64,000 nt of DNA from Patiriisocius_A hiemis (GCF_031846325.1 NZ_JAVRHZ010000002.1:310001-374000), one strand, 5' to 3'; counted from the first letter of the stretch, positions 27,413 through 36,270 are shown. Notes: a model not told the origin generated them from the letters alone. Program-made: numbers and translations.

Positions 27413-28327
27413 TTATTGAAGAGCATCTACAATAGTATTTACATTATGAGTAAACATTCCAATATAAGTGCCTTCTATGGTTCCCGTATCACCAAGAGCA
27501 TCACTAAAAAGAGACCCTCCTATAGTCACTTCGTGACCTTTAGAAAGAACTGCTGCTTGTAAAGCTTCGATAGTTCTTTTAGGAACCGAGCTTTCTACGA
27601 AAATTGCTTTTACTTTGTTGTCAATTATAAATTGAGATAGACGTTGTACATCCTTTACACCTGCTTCAGTTGCGGTTGACAACCCTTGTAGTCCAACTAC
27701 TTCAAAACCATATGTTTTCCCAAAGTAATTAAAGGCATCATGTGCAGTAACCAATATTCTTTTTTCCTCAGGAAGTGTTTCAATCTTTGCTATGATTTTT
27801 TCTTCTAAAACATCTAGTTCTTTTTGAAAAGCTTCATTGTTAGACTTATAAAGTGAGGCATTTTTTTCATCTTCTGAAGACAAGACTTCGGTAACTTGAT
27901 TTGCAAATTTTTTGAAATATTGAATGTTGAACCAAACATGAGGATCATAATTTGAAGCAAAGTATTCTGAACCTATCAAGCCTCCCTTATCAAGACTTTC
28001 GGCAAGTGCTACTTGTAATTTACTTGAGCTTTCCATTTTTTCAAAAACCTCAACCAGTTTTCCTTCAAGGTGTAACCCGTTATAGAAAATAATATCTGCG
28101 TTGTAAAGTTTTGTCACATCCCCTTCAGAAGCTTTATATAAGTGAGGGTCTACACCTGCTCCCATTAAGCCTTGTACTTCAATAGTATTGCCTCCAATGT
28201 GCTTTACTAAATCTGTAATCATTGTGGTTGTAGTAACCACTTGTAGTTTTGAATTTTCTTTTTTTTCATTTTTACAACTTATAAGTGTAAGTGCAAAAAG
28301 AAAGTAAAGTATTTTTTTCATTTTCAT
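27413..28327 (-). CDS. Metal-binding lipoprotein of the ABC transporter (cluster A-I)
   Basis: 304 residues from the ATG at 28327; a second ATG two codons later is equally possible. The lipoprotein signal is MKKILYFLFALTLISC. The metal ligands typical of TroA/MntC/PsaA are present: VDPHLY, DPHVWFN, the SFxVxxxAF-like TAHDAFNYFG, and the C-terminal SLFSDALGD. There is no His-rich loop of the ZnuA kind, which together with the MntR-like regulator favours manganese (or iron) over zinc. Acts in the periplasm. Confidence 0.9.
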   Translation of the reverse strand: MKMKKILYFLFALTLISCKNEKKENSKLQVVTTTTMITDLVKHIGGNTIEVQGLMGAGVDPHLYKASEGDVTKLYNADIIFYNGLHLEGKLVEVFEKMESSSKLQVALAESLDKGGLIGSEYFASNYDPHVWFNIQYFKKFANQVTEVLSSEDEKNASLYKSNNEAFQKELDVLEEKIIAKIETLPEEKRILVTAHDAFNYFGKTYGFEVVGLQGLSTATEAGVKDVQRLSQFIIDNKVKAIFVESSVPKRTIEALQAAVLSKGHEVTIGGSLFSDALGDTGTIEGTYIGMFTHNVNTIVDALQ

Positions 28328-28328
28328 T

Positions 28329-29129
28329 TTATTTTGGAATTCTAAAACTAACACCTGCACTTAGCAGGATATCTTGCCCGTCTGTAATACTACTACCTAT
28401 TGTTGCATCTAACTGAAAAGAGGGGCTTAACAAATACGTAATTCCAGCATCCCATAAATGATTTGCTCTATTATCTTCTGGCAGGTCTCCATAAAGCTCT
28501 GCGTAAAGTCCAATTTTTGAAGAAACACTATACCCGTAAACAAGTGTATATACATAGGCAGCTTCTGGACTGTCATCTAGCCATTGTGCTCCTAGATTAT
28601 AGGCAAGAGATGATTTTTCAGAAAGTGTATGCGCAAAAGAAAATCTAAAGTCTACCCCTGTTGTTTCTGGTCTATAATCTGACGCAGCACTAAAAGGCAA
28701 GTATAAGTGACCTAATAATCCTATTTCTGGGAGCCATCCTTTTTCTTCTATGATTTCAACCTTCATACCTGCCAATAAAGGAGATAAGCCACTAGCAACA
28801 TTATCTAATTCTTGACCATTAAATGAAGTTCTTACTTCTTCAAAATTCCAACCAAGCCGTAATTCTAAATTATCAAATATTCCATAACGCAGCAAGGTAG
28901 TATTGTATCCATATACTTCAGATTTTACTGCATCTTCTTCAAAAGACTCATAAAAAGAACCTGTTTCTACTTGAAAATATCCCGCTGGAACTGTATTGGG
29001 AGATTCTGTAGCATCTGGCCTATCAGTTATCATCTCTGGCACACTATCAGCATCTTGCGACCAGCAAATACTTGTAATTGTAACTAGTATTACAAGAATG
29101 CTATTTTTTAAATTAATTTGTTTGTACAT
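28329..29129 (-). CDS. Outer-membrane beta-barrel (phenol MetA-like transporter family) in the metal operon
   Basis: 266 residues with a signal peptide ending near ICWSQ. It begins with the conserved ITDRPDATESPNTVPAGYFQVETG element of the MetA-pathway/transporter barrel family and continues with alternating strands to the terminal LSAGVSFRIPK (aromatic near C-terminus). The first codons overlap the end of the regulator gene by 17 nt and it lies directly before the binding-lipoprotein gene. From position it may let metal across the outer membrane; this is inference. Confidence 0.75.
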   Translation of the reverse strand: MYKQINLKNSILVILVTITSICWSQDADSVPEMITDRPDATESPNTVPAGYFQVETGSFYESFEEDAVKSEVYGYNTTLLRYGIFDNLELRLGWNFEEVRTSFNGQELDNVASGLSPLLAGMKVEIIEEKGWLPEIGLLGHLYLPFSAASDYRPETTGVDFRFSFAHTLSEKSSLAYNLGAQWLDDSPEAAYVYTLVYGYSVSSKIGLYAELYGDLPEDNRANHLWDAGITYLLSPSFQLDATIGSSITDGQDILLSAGVSFRIPK

Positions 29130-29769
29130 ATAAATTCTCAGCTATTTTTTGTGATATAAAAAATTGGTCTTTCCCTACTTGTATTACCATAGAGCCATCA
29201 AAAAACTCTTTACCAAGTACTTTGATTTTAGTTCCAATACTTATTCTCTTTTTATCTAGATATTGTAAAAATTCTCCACTAGATTCTTTTACTCCAACGC
29301 AGACTCCTTTTTGATTTTTATTCAATTCACTAAGTAGCTTTTTCTCCGTACGTTTTATATTTCCATGTTTATCTGGAATAGGGTCTCCATGAGGGTCGAA
29401 GTCTGGATTGCCAAGAAAATCATCTAGTCGTTTTACTAATTCTTCAGATTGAATATGCTCTAACTGCTCTGCGATTTCATGAACTTCATCCCAATGAAAG
29501 TTTAACTTTTCAACAAGAAAAACCTCCCATAGCCTATGTTTTCTTATAACATTAGCGGCAATTTTTCTTCCGCTAGGTGTAAGTATGGTTCCTTTATATT
29601 TTTTATAAGAAAGCACTTCTTTATCGGCCAATTTTTGCACCATATCTGTTACTGAAGAAGGCTTTGTATCCATTCTATCTGCAATGGCATTGGTACTTAC
29701 TTCACCTTGATGCTGTTGCTCTAAATGGTATATTGCTTTTAGGTAATTCTCTTCTGCTAATGAAAACAT
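29113..29769 (-). CDS. DtxR/MntR family metal-dependent repressor
   Basis: 218 residues. N-terminal winged helix (~1-65) with TKPSSVTDMVQKLADKEVL; the metal-binding and dimerisation helices contain RKHRLWEVFLVEKL and EVHEIAEQLEHIQSEELVKRLD, with the typical Glu and His ligands. A C-terminal SH3/FeoA-like domain follows (~140-218). It probably senses Mn(II) or Fe(II) and represses its own operon. The operator-like dyad and a TACCTTTG box are just upstream. Confidence 0.9.
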   Translation of the reverse strand: MFSLAEENYLKAIYHLEQQHQGEVSTNAIADRMDTKPSSVTDMVQKLADKEVLSYKKYKGTILTPSGRKIAANVIRKHRLWEVFLVEKLNFHWDEVHEIAEQLEHIQSEELVKRLDDFLGNPDFDPHGDPIPDKHGNIKRTEKKLLSELNKNQKGVCVGVKESSGEFLQYLDKKRISIGTKIKVLGKEFFDGSMVIQVGKDQFFISQKIAENLYVQTN

Positions 29770-29773
29770 ATGG

Positions 29774-29781
29774 CAAAGGTA
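29774..29781 (-). promoter_or_regulatory. -7 box TACCTTTG directly before the MntR-like gene
   Basis: Exact match to TAnnTTTG ending 4 nt before the ATG. Transcription would start at or within a few nt of the ATG, so the message may be leaderless. No clear -33 TTG. Confidence 0.5.
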
Positions 29782-29808
29782 AATATATTTTTACTTTTAT
29801 ACTATTTT

Positions 29809-29832
29809 TATTTTTAGATAAGACTAAAAATA
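29809..29832. promoter_or_regulatory. Candidate operator of the MntR-like regulator
   Basis: Perfect inverted repeat TATTTTTAG-N6-CTAAAAATA, 40 nt upstream of the regulator start and just upstream of its -7 box, where bound repressor would block RNA polymerase. Arm and spacer lengths fit a dimeric winged-helix repressor. Ligand and protein are inferred from position. Confidence 0.6.
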
Positions 29833-29997
29833 AAACAAGCCATTATACACAATAAGCAAATAGTTGGTATGTTAGTTTGCGCAAAGTAAAGGCGTAATAA
29901 TCTTATTGGTACAAATTTTTCATTTTCAAACAAAAAATTCAATCGAAGTGGCAAATATTAATAAAATGTACCACGAAAACTACTGATTTTTAGAGAA

Positions 29998-30738
29998 TTA
30001 AAACCCTCTTTCCTTTTGTAGTTGCTCGTAAGCTTCTTGTACTTTATTAAATTTTTCTTGAGCTCCTTTTTGATAGGCTTCATCCATGTGTTGTAGTTTA
30101 TCTGGATGGTATTTTTTCACCATTTCTCGGTAGGCCTTTTTTATTTCAGCAGTTGTGGCTGTTTTTTCAATTTCCAAAATTTTGTAGGCGCTGTCTGGAT
30201 TTTTAAAGAACATAGCTTTAATGCTTTCAAAATCTCGAAACTGAACCCCTAAAAATCCACCAATCCTATTAATCTCTTTTACTTCTGGTTCGGTTACATG
30301 ACCATCTGCATTAGCAATGCTAAATAGAAAATGAAGTATCTGTAATCTTGATTCATATCTAGTTCGCTGACGCAACAAGTTGCAAATATTCTGTGCAGAA
30401 ACTTGTCTTTTTTTTATCACATTGTTAAAAACATTAAAAGTTGCATTAGCACGCTCACGACCATACGCCTGAACAAAGTATTGTCGCACATAATCAAGCT
30501 CACTTTGGTTTACTGTACCATCTGCTTTTATTACAAGAGAAGCTAGAGACAGCAAGTTAAGTTCAAAGTCTGCTGGCGATACACTATCTACTCGCTGTTG
30601 CTTAAAAACCTCTTGAAAACCCCTTCCTGTTTTCTTACTCCCCATATTATCAAATAAGCTCCCAATTAGAAACCCAATAACTGCACCAGGAAATCGATAA
30701 AACATATACCCAATAACAGCAGCAACCCAACGAATCAT
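29998..30738 (-). CDS. DjlA-like membrane co-chaperone (TerB-like + DnaJ)
   Basis: 246 residues from the ATG at 30738; the longer frame to 30771 would start upstream of the predicted transcription start. A glycine-rich membrane anchor (WVAAVIGYMFYRFPGAVIGFLIG, about residues 4-25) is followed by a TerB-like helical domain (~50-165) and a C-terminal J domain with the HPD motif in KKYHPDKL. The layout equals DjlA, a DnaK co-chaperone in the inner membrane. Confidence 0.9.
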   Translation of the reverse strand: MIRWVAAVIGYMFYRFPGAVIGFLIGSLFDNMGSKKTGRGFQEVFKQQRVDSVSPADFELNLLSLASLVIKADGTVNQSELDYVRQYFVQAYGRERANATFNVFNNVIKKRQVSAQNICNLLRQRTRYESRLQILHFLFSIANADGHVTEPEVKEINRIGGFLGVQFRDFESIKAMFFKNPDSAYKILEIEKTATTAEIKKAYREMVKKYHPDKLQHMDEAYQKGAQEKFNKVQEAYEQLQKERGF

Positions 30739-30768
30739 ATTAATTATATTGCATTTTTTATATTGAGA

Positions 30769-30776
30769 CAAATATA
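30769..30776 (-). promoter_or_regulatory. -7 box TATATTTG for the DjlA-like gene
   Basis: Exact TAnnTTTG match, 30 nt before the ATG at 30738. It helps choose that start. Confidence 0.45.
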
Positions 30777-30922
30777 CATAAACTACGTAGAGCGTGTAAC
30801 TGAAGTATTTTTTTAAAATCCCAAATTACAAGAACCAAACTCCAAAGCTTTTTTGCCATTTGTTATTTAAAGTTTGGAATTTCATTAAGATTGAATTGTA
30901 AGTAATTGCGCTCTAAATTGAC

Positions 30923-30930
30923 TATATTTG
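30923..30930 (+). promoter_or_regulatory. -7 box TATATTTG for the bacilliredoxin gene
   Basis: Exact TAnnTTTG match, 32 nt before the ATG. A TTG lies 24 nt upstream of the box, slightly further than the usual 17-23. Confidence 0.5.
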
Positions 30931-30962
30931 CAGTAATAATAATGGATTAAAAATTTCAAGAT

Positions 30963-31373
30963 ATGTACCCAGCAGAATTAGTAAAACCAATGCGAGAAGA
31001 TTTAACAAGTATTGGTTTTTCAGAATTATATACAGAGCAAGATGTGACAAACGCCCTTGCAAAAGAAGGAACAACCTTAGTGGTTGTAAATTCAGTTTGT
31101 GGATGTGCCGCTGCTAATGCTAGACCAGGCGCTAGGATGTCACTACAAAATGCTAAGACTCCAGACCATTTGGTTACTGTTTTTGCAGGCGTTGACAGAG
31201 AAGCTGTAGATGCTGCTCGTGCTCAAATGATGCCTTTTCCTCCAAGTTCGCCTTCTATGGCTTTGTTTAAAGACGGAGAACTAGTACACATGTTAGAGCG
31301 TCATCATATTGAAGGTCGCGCGGCCGATATGATTGCCGAAAACCTTAAAAGTGCTTACGACGAGTTTTGTTAA
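30963..31373 (+). CDS. BrxA/BrxB family bacilliredoxin
   Basis: 136 residues, the full family length. The active-site CGC motif is Cys46-Gly-Cys48 in NSVCGCAAANARPGA. The thioredoxin-like fold continues with PPSSPSMALFKDGELVHMLERHHIEGR. In Bacillus such proteins remove bacillithiol from mixed disulfides; in Bacteroidota the family is common, although which thiol is used is not shown by the sequence. It is followed by a strong terminator. Confidence 0.93.
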   Translation: MYPAELVKPMREDLTSIGFSELYTEQDVTNALAKEGTTLVVVNSVCGCAAANARPGARMSLQNAKTPDHLVTVFAGVDREAVDAARAQMMPFPPSSPSMALFKDGELVHMLERHHIEGRAADMIAENLKSAYDEFC

Positions 31374-31396
31374 GCTTTTAAAATTATAGATAGATA

Positions 31397-31431
31397 AAAT
31401 CCGTTAGTATTATTTACTAGCGGATTTTTTT
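31397..31431 (+). terminator. Terminator after the bacilliredoxin gene
   Basis: 13-bp stem AAATCCGTTAGTA / TACTAGCGGATTT with one G-T pair, loop of 5 nt, seven T residues. It ends 16 nt before the next plus-strand start codon. Confidence 0.88.
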
Positions 31432-31446
31432 ATTTTTGAAGTACCA

Positions 31447-32190
31447 ATGAAACTAATAAACCAACTCCTTAGCTACCCGCTTACCATTTTATTCTATATC
31501 TTATTTGGAATAGAATTGCTAGTGTTTGATCTAATCCAGCGGATAACATTAAGCATTTTTGGGTACCAAGCACATAAAGTAAGTGTTGATATTTTTAATG
31601 GCTTTTTGGTTAGAAATCTTCATGTCCTTGGAGTACGCTATACTGTTAAACTGCCCTCCTCTCTTCCTGTTGGAAAACCCGTAATTATAGTGTCTAATCA
31701 CCAAAGTATGTGGGACATCCCGCCATTGATATGGTTTTTACGAAAATTACACGTTAAGTTTATTTCTAAAAAAGAATTAGGAAAAGGAATCCCTTCTGTC
31801 TCTTATAATTTAAAATATGGAGGGTCTGTTTTAATTGATAGAAAAGACCCTTTACAAGCTACTGAAAGAATTAAAACCATCGCTGAGTATATATCCAAAT
31901 ATAATAGAAGTGTAGTTATTTTTCCTGAAGGAACCCGAAGTAGAGATGGCATCCCAAAACCTTTTAAAAGAAAGGGACTGGAGACCTTACTTGTAAATGC
32001 TCAAGACGCTTATATTCTGCCTATAAGCATTAGCAACTCATGGAAGCTTCAAAAAAATGGGATGTTTCCCATTCCACTTGGAGCACACTTAAAATTTAAA
32101 GTGCATGAAGCAATAAAAGCTTCCTCTTTTAATCACAATGAACTTATTGAAAATTTAGAAACTCTTGTGGTCTCTGAAATTGAGAATTAA
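31447..32190 (+). CDS. plsC: 1-acyl-sn-glycerol-3-phosphate acyltransferase
   Basis: 247 residues. Catalytic HX4D is NHQSMWD (His85, Asp90). The glycerophosphate-binding block FPEGTRSRDG is near 160. An N-terminal membrane-associated stretch (~5-30) fits a membrane-bound enzyme. It makes phosphatidic acid from lysophosphatidic acid. The start is 16 nt after the terminator. Confidence 0.92.
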   Translation: MKLINQLLSYPLTILFYILFGIELLVFDLIQRITLSIFGYQAHKVSVDIFNGFLVRNLHVLGVRYTVKLPSSLPVGKPVIIVSNHQSMWDIPPLIWFLRKLHVKFISKKELGKGIPSVSYNLKYGGSVLIDRKDPLQATERIKTIAEYISKYNRSVVIFPEGTRSRDGIPKPFKRKGLETLLVNAQDAYILPISISNSWKLQKNGMFPIPLGAHLKFKVHEAIKASSFNHNELIENLETLVVSEIEN

Positions 32191-32216
32191 AAATTTACTA
32201 CATAAAAGAACACCCC

Positions 32217-33287
32217 TTAAAACAACCTAGTCTGTGGGTTTTTTAAAGCCAAAAACTTTGAGTTATCAAGACTAGGCATTCTTTTACCTTTAAGAAACTT
32301 TTGTTTGGCAAGTTTCATGGTATCATGTAGTTGTGTTGCGATAATGCCTTCTCCTTTCATACGCCTTCCCCAATTGCTATCATTTAACTTTCCGCCATGA
32401 CAGGCTGCAATCTGGTTTAATATTCTATCGGCTCTGTCTGGGATTGTTTTGTGTGCCCAATCTGTAAATATCTTAGCTATCTGTCCATTTAATCGTACTA
32501 TCGTAAAAGCAACATCCCTTGCACCTAAATCAGTTACTTTTTTTACTAATGGTATTATTTCATGACTGTTTAATGATGGAATAATAGGCGCCATCATTAC
32601 GCGTACAGGAATATTGTTTTCTGAAAGTACTTTAACGGCCTTTAGTCGTTGCTTTATGGTAGCTGTTCTTGGTTCTAATAATCTTCGCGTCTTTTCAGAT
32701 AATGAGGTGATAGAAATATTTACTGAAACAATGTTATGCTTTGCCATTTCTTTTAAAATATCTAGGTCTCTTACTACTAGACTATTCTTAGTGATAATTC
32801 CAGTTGGGTTTTTATACTGAAGCATTATCTCTAAGCATTGACGGGTAATGTTCAGTTTTCTTTCAATAGGCTGGTAACAGTCTGTATTTCCACTAAAAAC
32901 TATGGTATCGCCTTGCCATAATTTCTTTGTGATATGTTTTTCTAGCAGTTTTGGAGCATCTTTTTTTATTAATATTTTTCTTTCAAAATCTAACCCTGCT
33001 CCATACCCCCAATATTCATGACTATTTCGAGCATAGCAATACACACAACCATGCTCACAGCCTTGATACGGATTTGCAGAATAACCCATCCCTATATCTG
33101 GACTGGTAACCTTGTTTACAAAACTTTTTGGGAATACATTAATGTAGTTATTTTTGTTTTTGTCAACAAGCTCTCCTTCAACTTCACAAAAGTTTAAAAA
33201 GTCATCACGAAGCTCATGGCTCAACTCAAAAAATCTGTTATGGACTTTTTGTTGGGCGCCTCTTCCTTTGATATAACCTTTAGACAT
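32217..33287 (-). CDS. PA0069-type radical SAM protein (SPL-like)
   Basis: 356 residues. The iron-sulfur motif CxxxCxxC is Cys77, Cys81, Cys84 in GCEHGCVYCYARNSHEY. The surrounding ANPYQGCEHG and the later PRTATIKQRL sequence match the PA0069/SplB-like radical SAM family, whose reaction is not settled. A spore-lesion repair role is not implied. Its start codon directly follows the terminator-like hairpin of the preceding gene. Confidence 0.88.
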   Translation of the reverse strand: MSKGYIKGRGAQQKVHNRFFELSHELRDDFLNFCEVEGELVDKNKNNYINVFPKSFVNKVTSPDIGMGYSANPYQGCEHGCVYCYARNSHEYWGYGAGLDFERKILIKKDAPKLLEKHITKKLWQGDTIVFSGNTDCYQPIERKLNITRQCLEIMLQYKNPTGIITKNSLVVRDLDILKEMAKHNIVSVNISITSLSEKTRRLLEPRTATIKQRLKAVKVLSENNIPVRVMMAPIIPSLNSHEIIPLVKKVTDLGARDVAFTIVRLNGQIAKIFTDWAHKTIPDRADRILNQIAACHGGKLNDSNWGRRMKGEGIIATQLHDTMKLAKQKFLKGKRMPSLDNSKFLALKNPQTRLF

Positions 33288-33325
33288 AAAAAAACTTTGA
33301 AAAACATAAGATGCTCTTCAAAGTT
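33288..33325 (-). terminator. Terminator after the enoyl-CoA hydratase gene, abutting the next start codon
   Basis: Perfect 9-bp arms AACTTTGAA / TTCAAAGTT around 15 nt, then seven T residues on the minus strand running straight into the ATG of the radical SAM gene. Confidence 0.7.
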
Positions 33326-33376
33326 AATTTATTTATTGGAAATATTCCTATAAAAATTGGAATAACTCCTAATATG

Positions 33377-34159
33377 TTATTGCCCTGGAAACTCAGGTTT
33401 TCTTTTCTCTAAAAAGGCTTGGGTTCCTTCTTTAAAGTCTGCCGTACCAAAGCATTTTCCAAATTCAGTTATTTCTGTTTCAAAACCATTTTCGCCATCT
33501 TCATATCCTGCATTAATGGCTGCAATCGCAGATGCAATTGCCACAGAAGAATTTCTCATAATCTTTCCAGCTATTTTTTCAGCAAGCGGCAGTAATTCTT
33601 CTTGTGAGGTAACATGATTGATCAGTCCGTATGTTAATGCCTGATTTGCATCTACCATCCCAGCAGTCATAATAAGCTCCATTGCTCTTCCTTTACCAAC
33701 TAACTGAGGTAAACGCTGTGTACCTCCATACCCAGGAATTACTCCTAATGATACTTCTGGTAATCCCATTTTTGCATTATCGCTAGCTATTCTAAAGTGT
33801 GCTGCCATTGCTAATTCTAATCCCCCACCTAATGCAAAACCATTTACAGCTGCAATAACAGGGGTTGCTAGATGTGCAACAAAATCAAATAATTGAGCCT
33901 GTCCTTTTGCTGCTAGTTTTTCACCTTGCCTTACTGAAAAGTCTGCAAATTCACTAATATCTGCTCCAGCAACAAATGCTTTTTCGCCACTTCCGGTAAT
34001 TATAATTACCTTAACCTCTGTATCGTGATCTGCTTCCTTGAAAGCTTCATGAAGCTCGGCTATTGTTTCTGTGTTTAAAGCATTTAATTTTGAAGGTCTG
34101 TTAATGGTAATAGTGCAAATTCCATCTTCAATTTCAGACAAAATATTCGTGTATGACAT
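33377..34159 (-). CDS. Enoyl-CoA hydratase/isomerase family protein
   Basis: 260 residues of the crotonase fold. Oxyanion-hole regions are GEKAFVAGADISEFADF and NGFALGGGLELAMAAHF; the catalytic Glu region GLPEVSLGVIPGYGGTQRLPQLVG carries both glutamate positions expected for a hydratase. It probably acts in fatty-acid beta-oxidation or a related CoA pathway. No other fatty-acid gene adjoins. Confidence 0.92.
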   Translation of the reverse strand: MSYTNILSEIEDGICTITINRPSKLNALNTETIAELHEAFKEADHDTEVKVIIITGSGEKAFVAGADISEFADFSVRQGEKLAAKGQAQLFDFVAHLATPVIAAVNGFALGGGLELAMAAHFRIASDNAKMGLPEVSLGVIPGYGGTQRLPQLVGKGRAMELIMTAGMVDANQALTYGLINHVTSQEELLPLAEKIAGKIMRNSSVAIASAIAAINAGYEDGENGFETEITEFGKCFGTADFKEGTQAFLEKRKPEFPGQ

Positions 34160-34198
34160 ACGTTTGTTTTTTTGTTAATTCTACGAAAAATTGAAGGG

Positions 34199-34206
34199 CA
34201 AAAATA
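34199..34206 (-). promoter_or_regulatory. -7 box TATTTTTG for the enoyl-CoA hydratase gene
   Basis: Exact TAnnTTTG match 40 nt before the ATG, in the gap after the kinase gene; this gene is probably not only read through from upstream. Confidence 0.45.
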
Positions 34207-34215
34207 CGAAATATC

Positions 34216-35676
34216 CTAGACCTGTTTGGGGAACAATACCTTAAATACGGTTTTTTCACTTTCCTCTGAAGTAAAAGAAATACTCCCATGATAGGTCTCT
34301 ACAATGTTTTTAACCATAGCAAGACCAAGTCCCATACCACTATTTTTAGTGGTAAACTTAGGTTCAAAAATCATGTCTTTATTCTCTTCTTTTATTCCTC
34401 CGCCATTATCCATTACAGTTAATGCAACATTTTCTTCTTCAGAAAATACTCGAACTTCAATTCTGGGATCACTCACATTGTGTTGCTCGATGGCTTGAAT
34501 ACTATTTTTAACAAGATTTGTAATAACCCTTATTAACTGTGTCCTATCAAACTTTGCAATAATTTCTTTTTCTTCAGAATAAAAATAAATATACCCTTCA
34601 TTAAAAATATCTAGTGCTAGTTTGGTGATTTTTACGACATCTAATGTTTCATCTTGTTGTGCAGGCATCTGGGCATAATTAGAAAATGCCGAAGCAATAC
34701 TACTCATCGTATCAATTTGTTGAATAAGTGTATTACTATGTTCTTCCAGTTTAATATGAATCTCTGGGTCATTAGGGTTAAATTTTCGCTGAAAACTTTG
34801 AACCGTTAAACGCATTGGGGTTAATGGGTTTTTAATTTCATGTGCTACTTGTTTTGCCATTTCTCGCCATGCAGCTTCGCGCTCACTAGCTGCTAACTGT
34901 GCTGCACTACTTTCCAGCTCATCTATCATTCCATTGTACGCGTTTACAAGATGCTGAATCTCTTCGGTAGAAGCTCCAACATCAATCTTTTTATTACGCT
35001 GGTTTAATCTTGTATCTGTTATTTTTTGACTAACTGCATTTAGAGAACGGGTAATATATTTTGAAAGGAAATAAGCTAGGGCAATTGCTATTAAAAACAT
35101 TAAAAGGTATGCCATACCAAGCCTAGTTAGGCTTTCTTTTAACTCCTTGTTTATGAAGTCGTCGTTTTCAATATAGGGTAGGTTAAGAATTGCAAGGGGT
35201 TTAAAATAATTGTCTGTTATATATGTATAAGATGATTTATATTCTTGCCCATCTTCTTCAAACTCTTCTACATAGTTTTTTTCTACTGAATTTTGCAAAA
35301 CGTCCATCACATACTTAGGAATTTCTTGCTTAGTAGTGTCTCTTACAAAAGATGCCTTTGACGATTTTAAAAGCTTTCCGTCCAAATCATACAAATACAT
35401 TTCAAGATTATGGATGGCTTTTAGTTCGTAGATTTTATCTTTAAAGATAAGTGGTATGTTTTCAGTCTCTACAGGATAAGTAGTGTTCTCTATTACAAAG
35501 CCAATATTCTCTCTAATATTTGCTTCTTTACGCTGTAAACGCTCACTATGGTAGTCTTCTGCTTCTTCTCGATACTGATAGATAGTAACAACTGCTATTA
35601 ATACTGAAGCCAGTAGTATTAATAAAATCATCGAGAAAAAAATACGGTTTCGTAATGAACGCTTATAAAATGCCAC
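34216..35676 (-). CDS. Membrane sensor histidine kinase (NtrY-like)
   Basis: 486 residues. Membrane segments at ~11-33 and ~188-206 enclose a periplasmic sensor of about 150 residues. A HAMP-like linker (~207-260) leads to the H box KQVAHEIKNPLTPMRL (His279), and the ATPase domain shows NLVKNSIQAIE, DNGGGI and GMGLGLAMVK. The HEIKNPLTPM form is typical of NtrY-type kinases. No response regulator adjoins. Confidence 0.9.
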   Translation of the reverse strand: MAFYKRSLRNRIFFSMILLILLASVLIAVVTIYQYREEAEDYHSERLQRKEANIRENIGFVIENTTYPVETENIPLIFKDKIYELKAIHNLEMYLYDLDGKLLKSSKASFVRDTTKQEIPKYVMDVLQNSVEKNYVEEFEEDGQEYKSSYTYITDNYFKPLAILNLPYIENDDFINKELKESLTRLGMAYLLMFLIAIALAYFLSKYITRSLNAVSQKITDTRLNQRNKKIDVGASTEEIQHLVNAYNGMIDELESSAAQLAASEREAAWREMAKQVAHEIKNPLTPMRLTVQSFQRKFNPNDPEIHIKLEEHSNTLIQQIDTMSSIASAFSNYAQMPAQQDETLDVVKITKLALDIFNEGYIYFYSEEKEIIAKFDRTQLIRVITNLVKNSIQAIEQHNVSDPRIEVRVFSEEENVALTVMDNGGGIKEENKDMIFEPKFTTKNSGMGLGLAMVKNIVETYHGSISFTSEESEKTVFKVLFPKQV

Positions 35677-35730
35677 TCAAATTAAATTTTGAAGTAAGAT
35701 AACAATAATTGCACCATTTTTGGTTTAGAA

Positions 35731-36264
35731 TTACTTCTCTCTTATTCTCTTATACATTTTATAGCCTAACATAAGTAAAATTGAAAAGACAATGATACCT
35801 AGGGTACCATAAATCCAGTCTACAGCATTTTTTAAAATCACTAAGAACACCACAGCAAAAAGAATGATAGTTGCGCCTTCATTAAACAAACGCATAAAAT
35901 TTGAAGAATGTTTATACACATCGTTTTGATGCGATTTAAAAATAAGATGACATTTAATATGATATGCGATTAGTGCAACTACAAAACCTAGTTTTACTTG
36001 CATCCAAGCATCTGTTATCCAAAAAGGACGTAGCACTAATAACCAAACAGCAAAACCAATAGCTAAAATCATAGATGGCCAAGTAATAATATACCATAGC
36101 CGCTTCGTCATAATTTTATATTGTTCGCTTAAAATTTCTTTTGCTGGACTTTCCTTTGCTTGAGCTTCTATTTGATACACAAAAAGTCTAACAATATAAA
36201 ATAGTCCTGCAAACCAGGTTATTACAAAGATTAAATGTAGTGATTTTAAATAATTGTATTCCAT
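35731..36264 (-). CDS. hemJ: HemJ-type protoporphyrinogen oxidase (CopD-like membrane protein)
   Basis: 177 residues, four or five membrane segments. N-terminal LKSLHLIFVITWFAGLFYIVRLFVY matches the HemJ family: the conserved His10 and the R-L-F-V-Y motif. HemJ oxidises protoporphyrinogen IX to protoporphyrin IX in the inner membrane. The heme locus nearby lacks HemG and HemY, which supports this call over CopD copper resistance. A short hairpin precedes its start. Confidence 0.75.
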   Translation of the reverse strand: MEYNYLKSLHLIFVITWFAGLFYIVRLFVYQIEAQAKESPAKEILSEQYKIMTKRLWYIITWPSMILAIGFAVWLLVLRPFWITDAWMQVKLGFVVALIAYHIKCHLIFKSHQNDVYKHSSNFMRLFNEGATIILFAVVFLVILKNAVDWIYGTLGIIVFSILLMLGYKMYKRIREK

Positions 36265-36270
36265 ATATAT

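Noticed and set aside
32217..33287. Spore photoproduct lyase
   Set aside because: The Cys motif and neighbouring sequence fit the PA0069 group; the lineage does not form spores.
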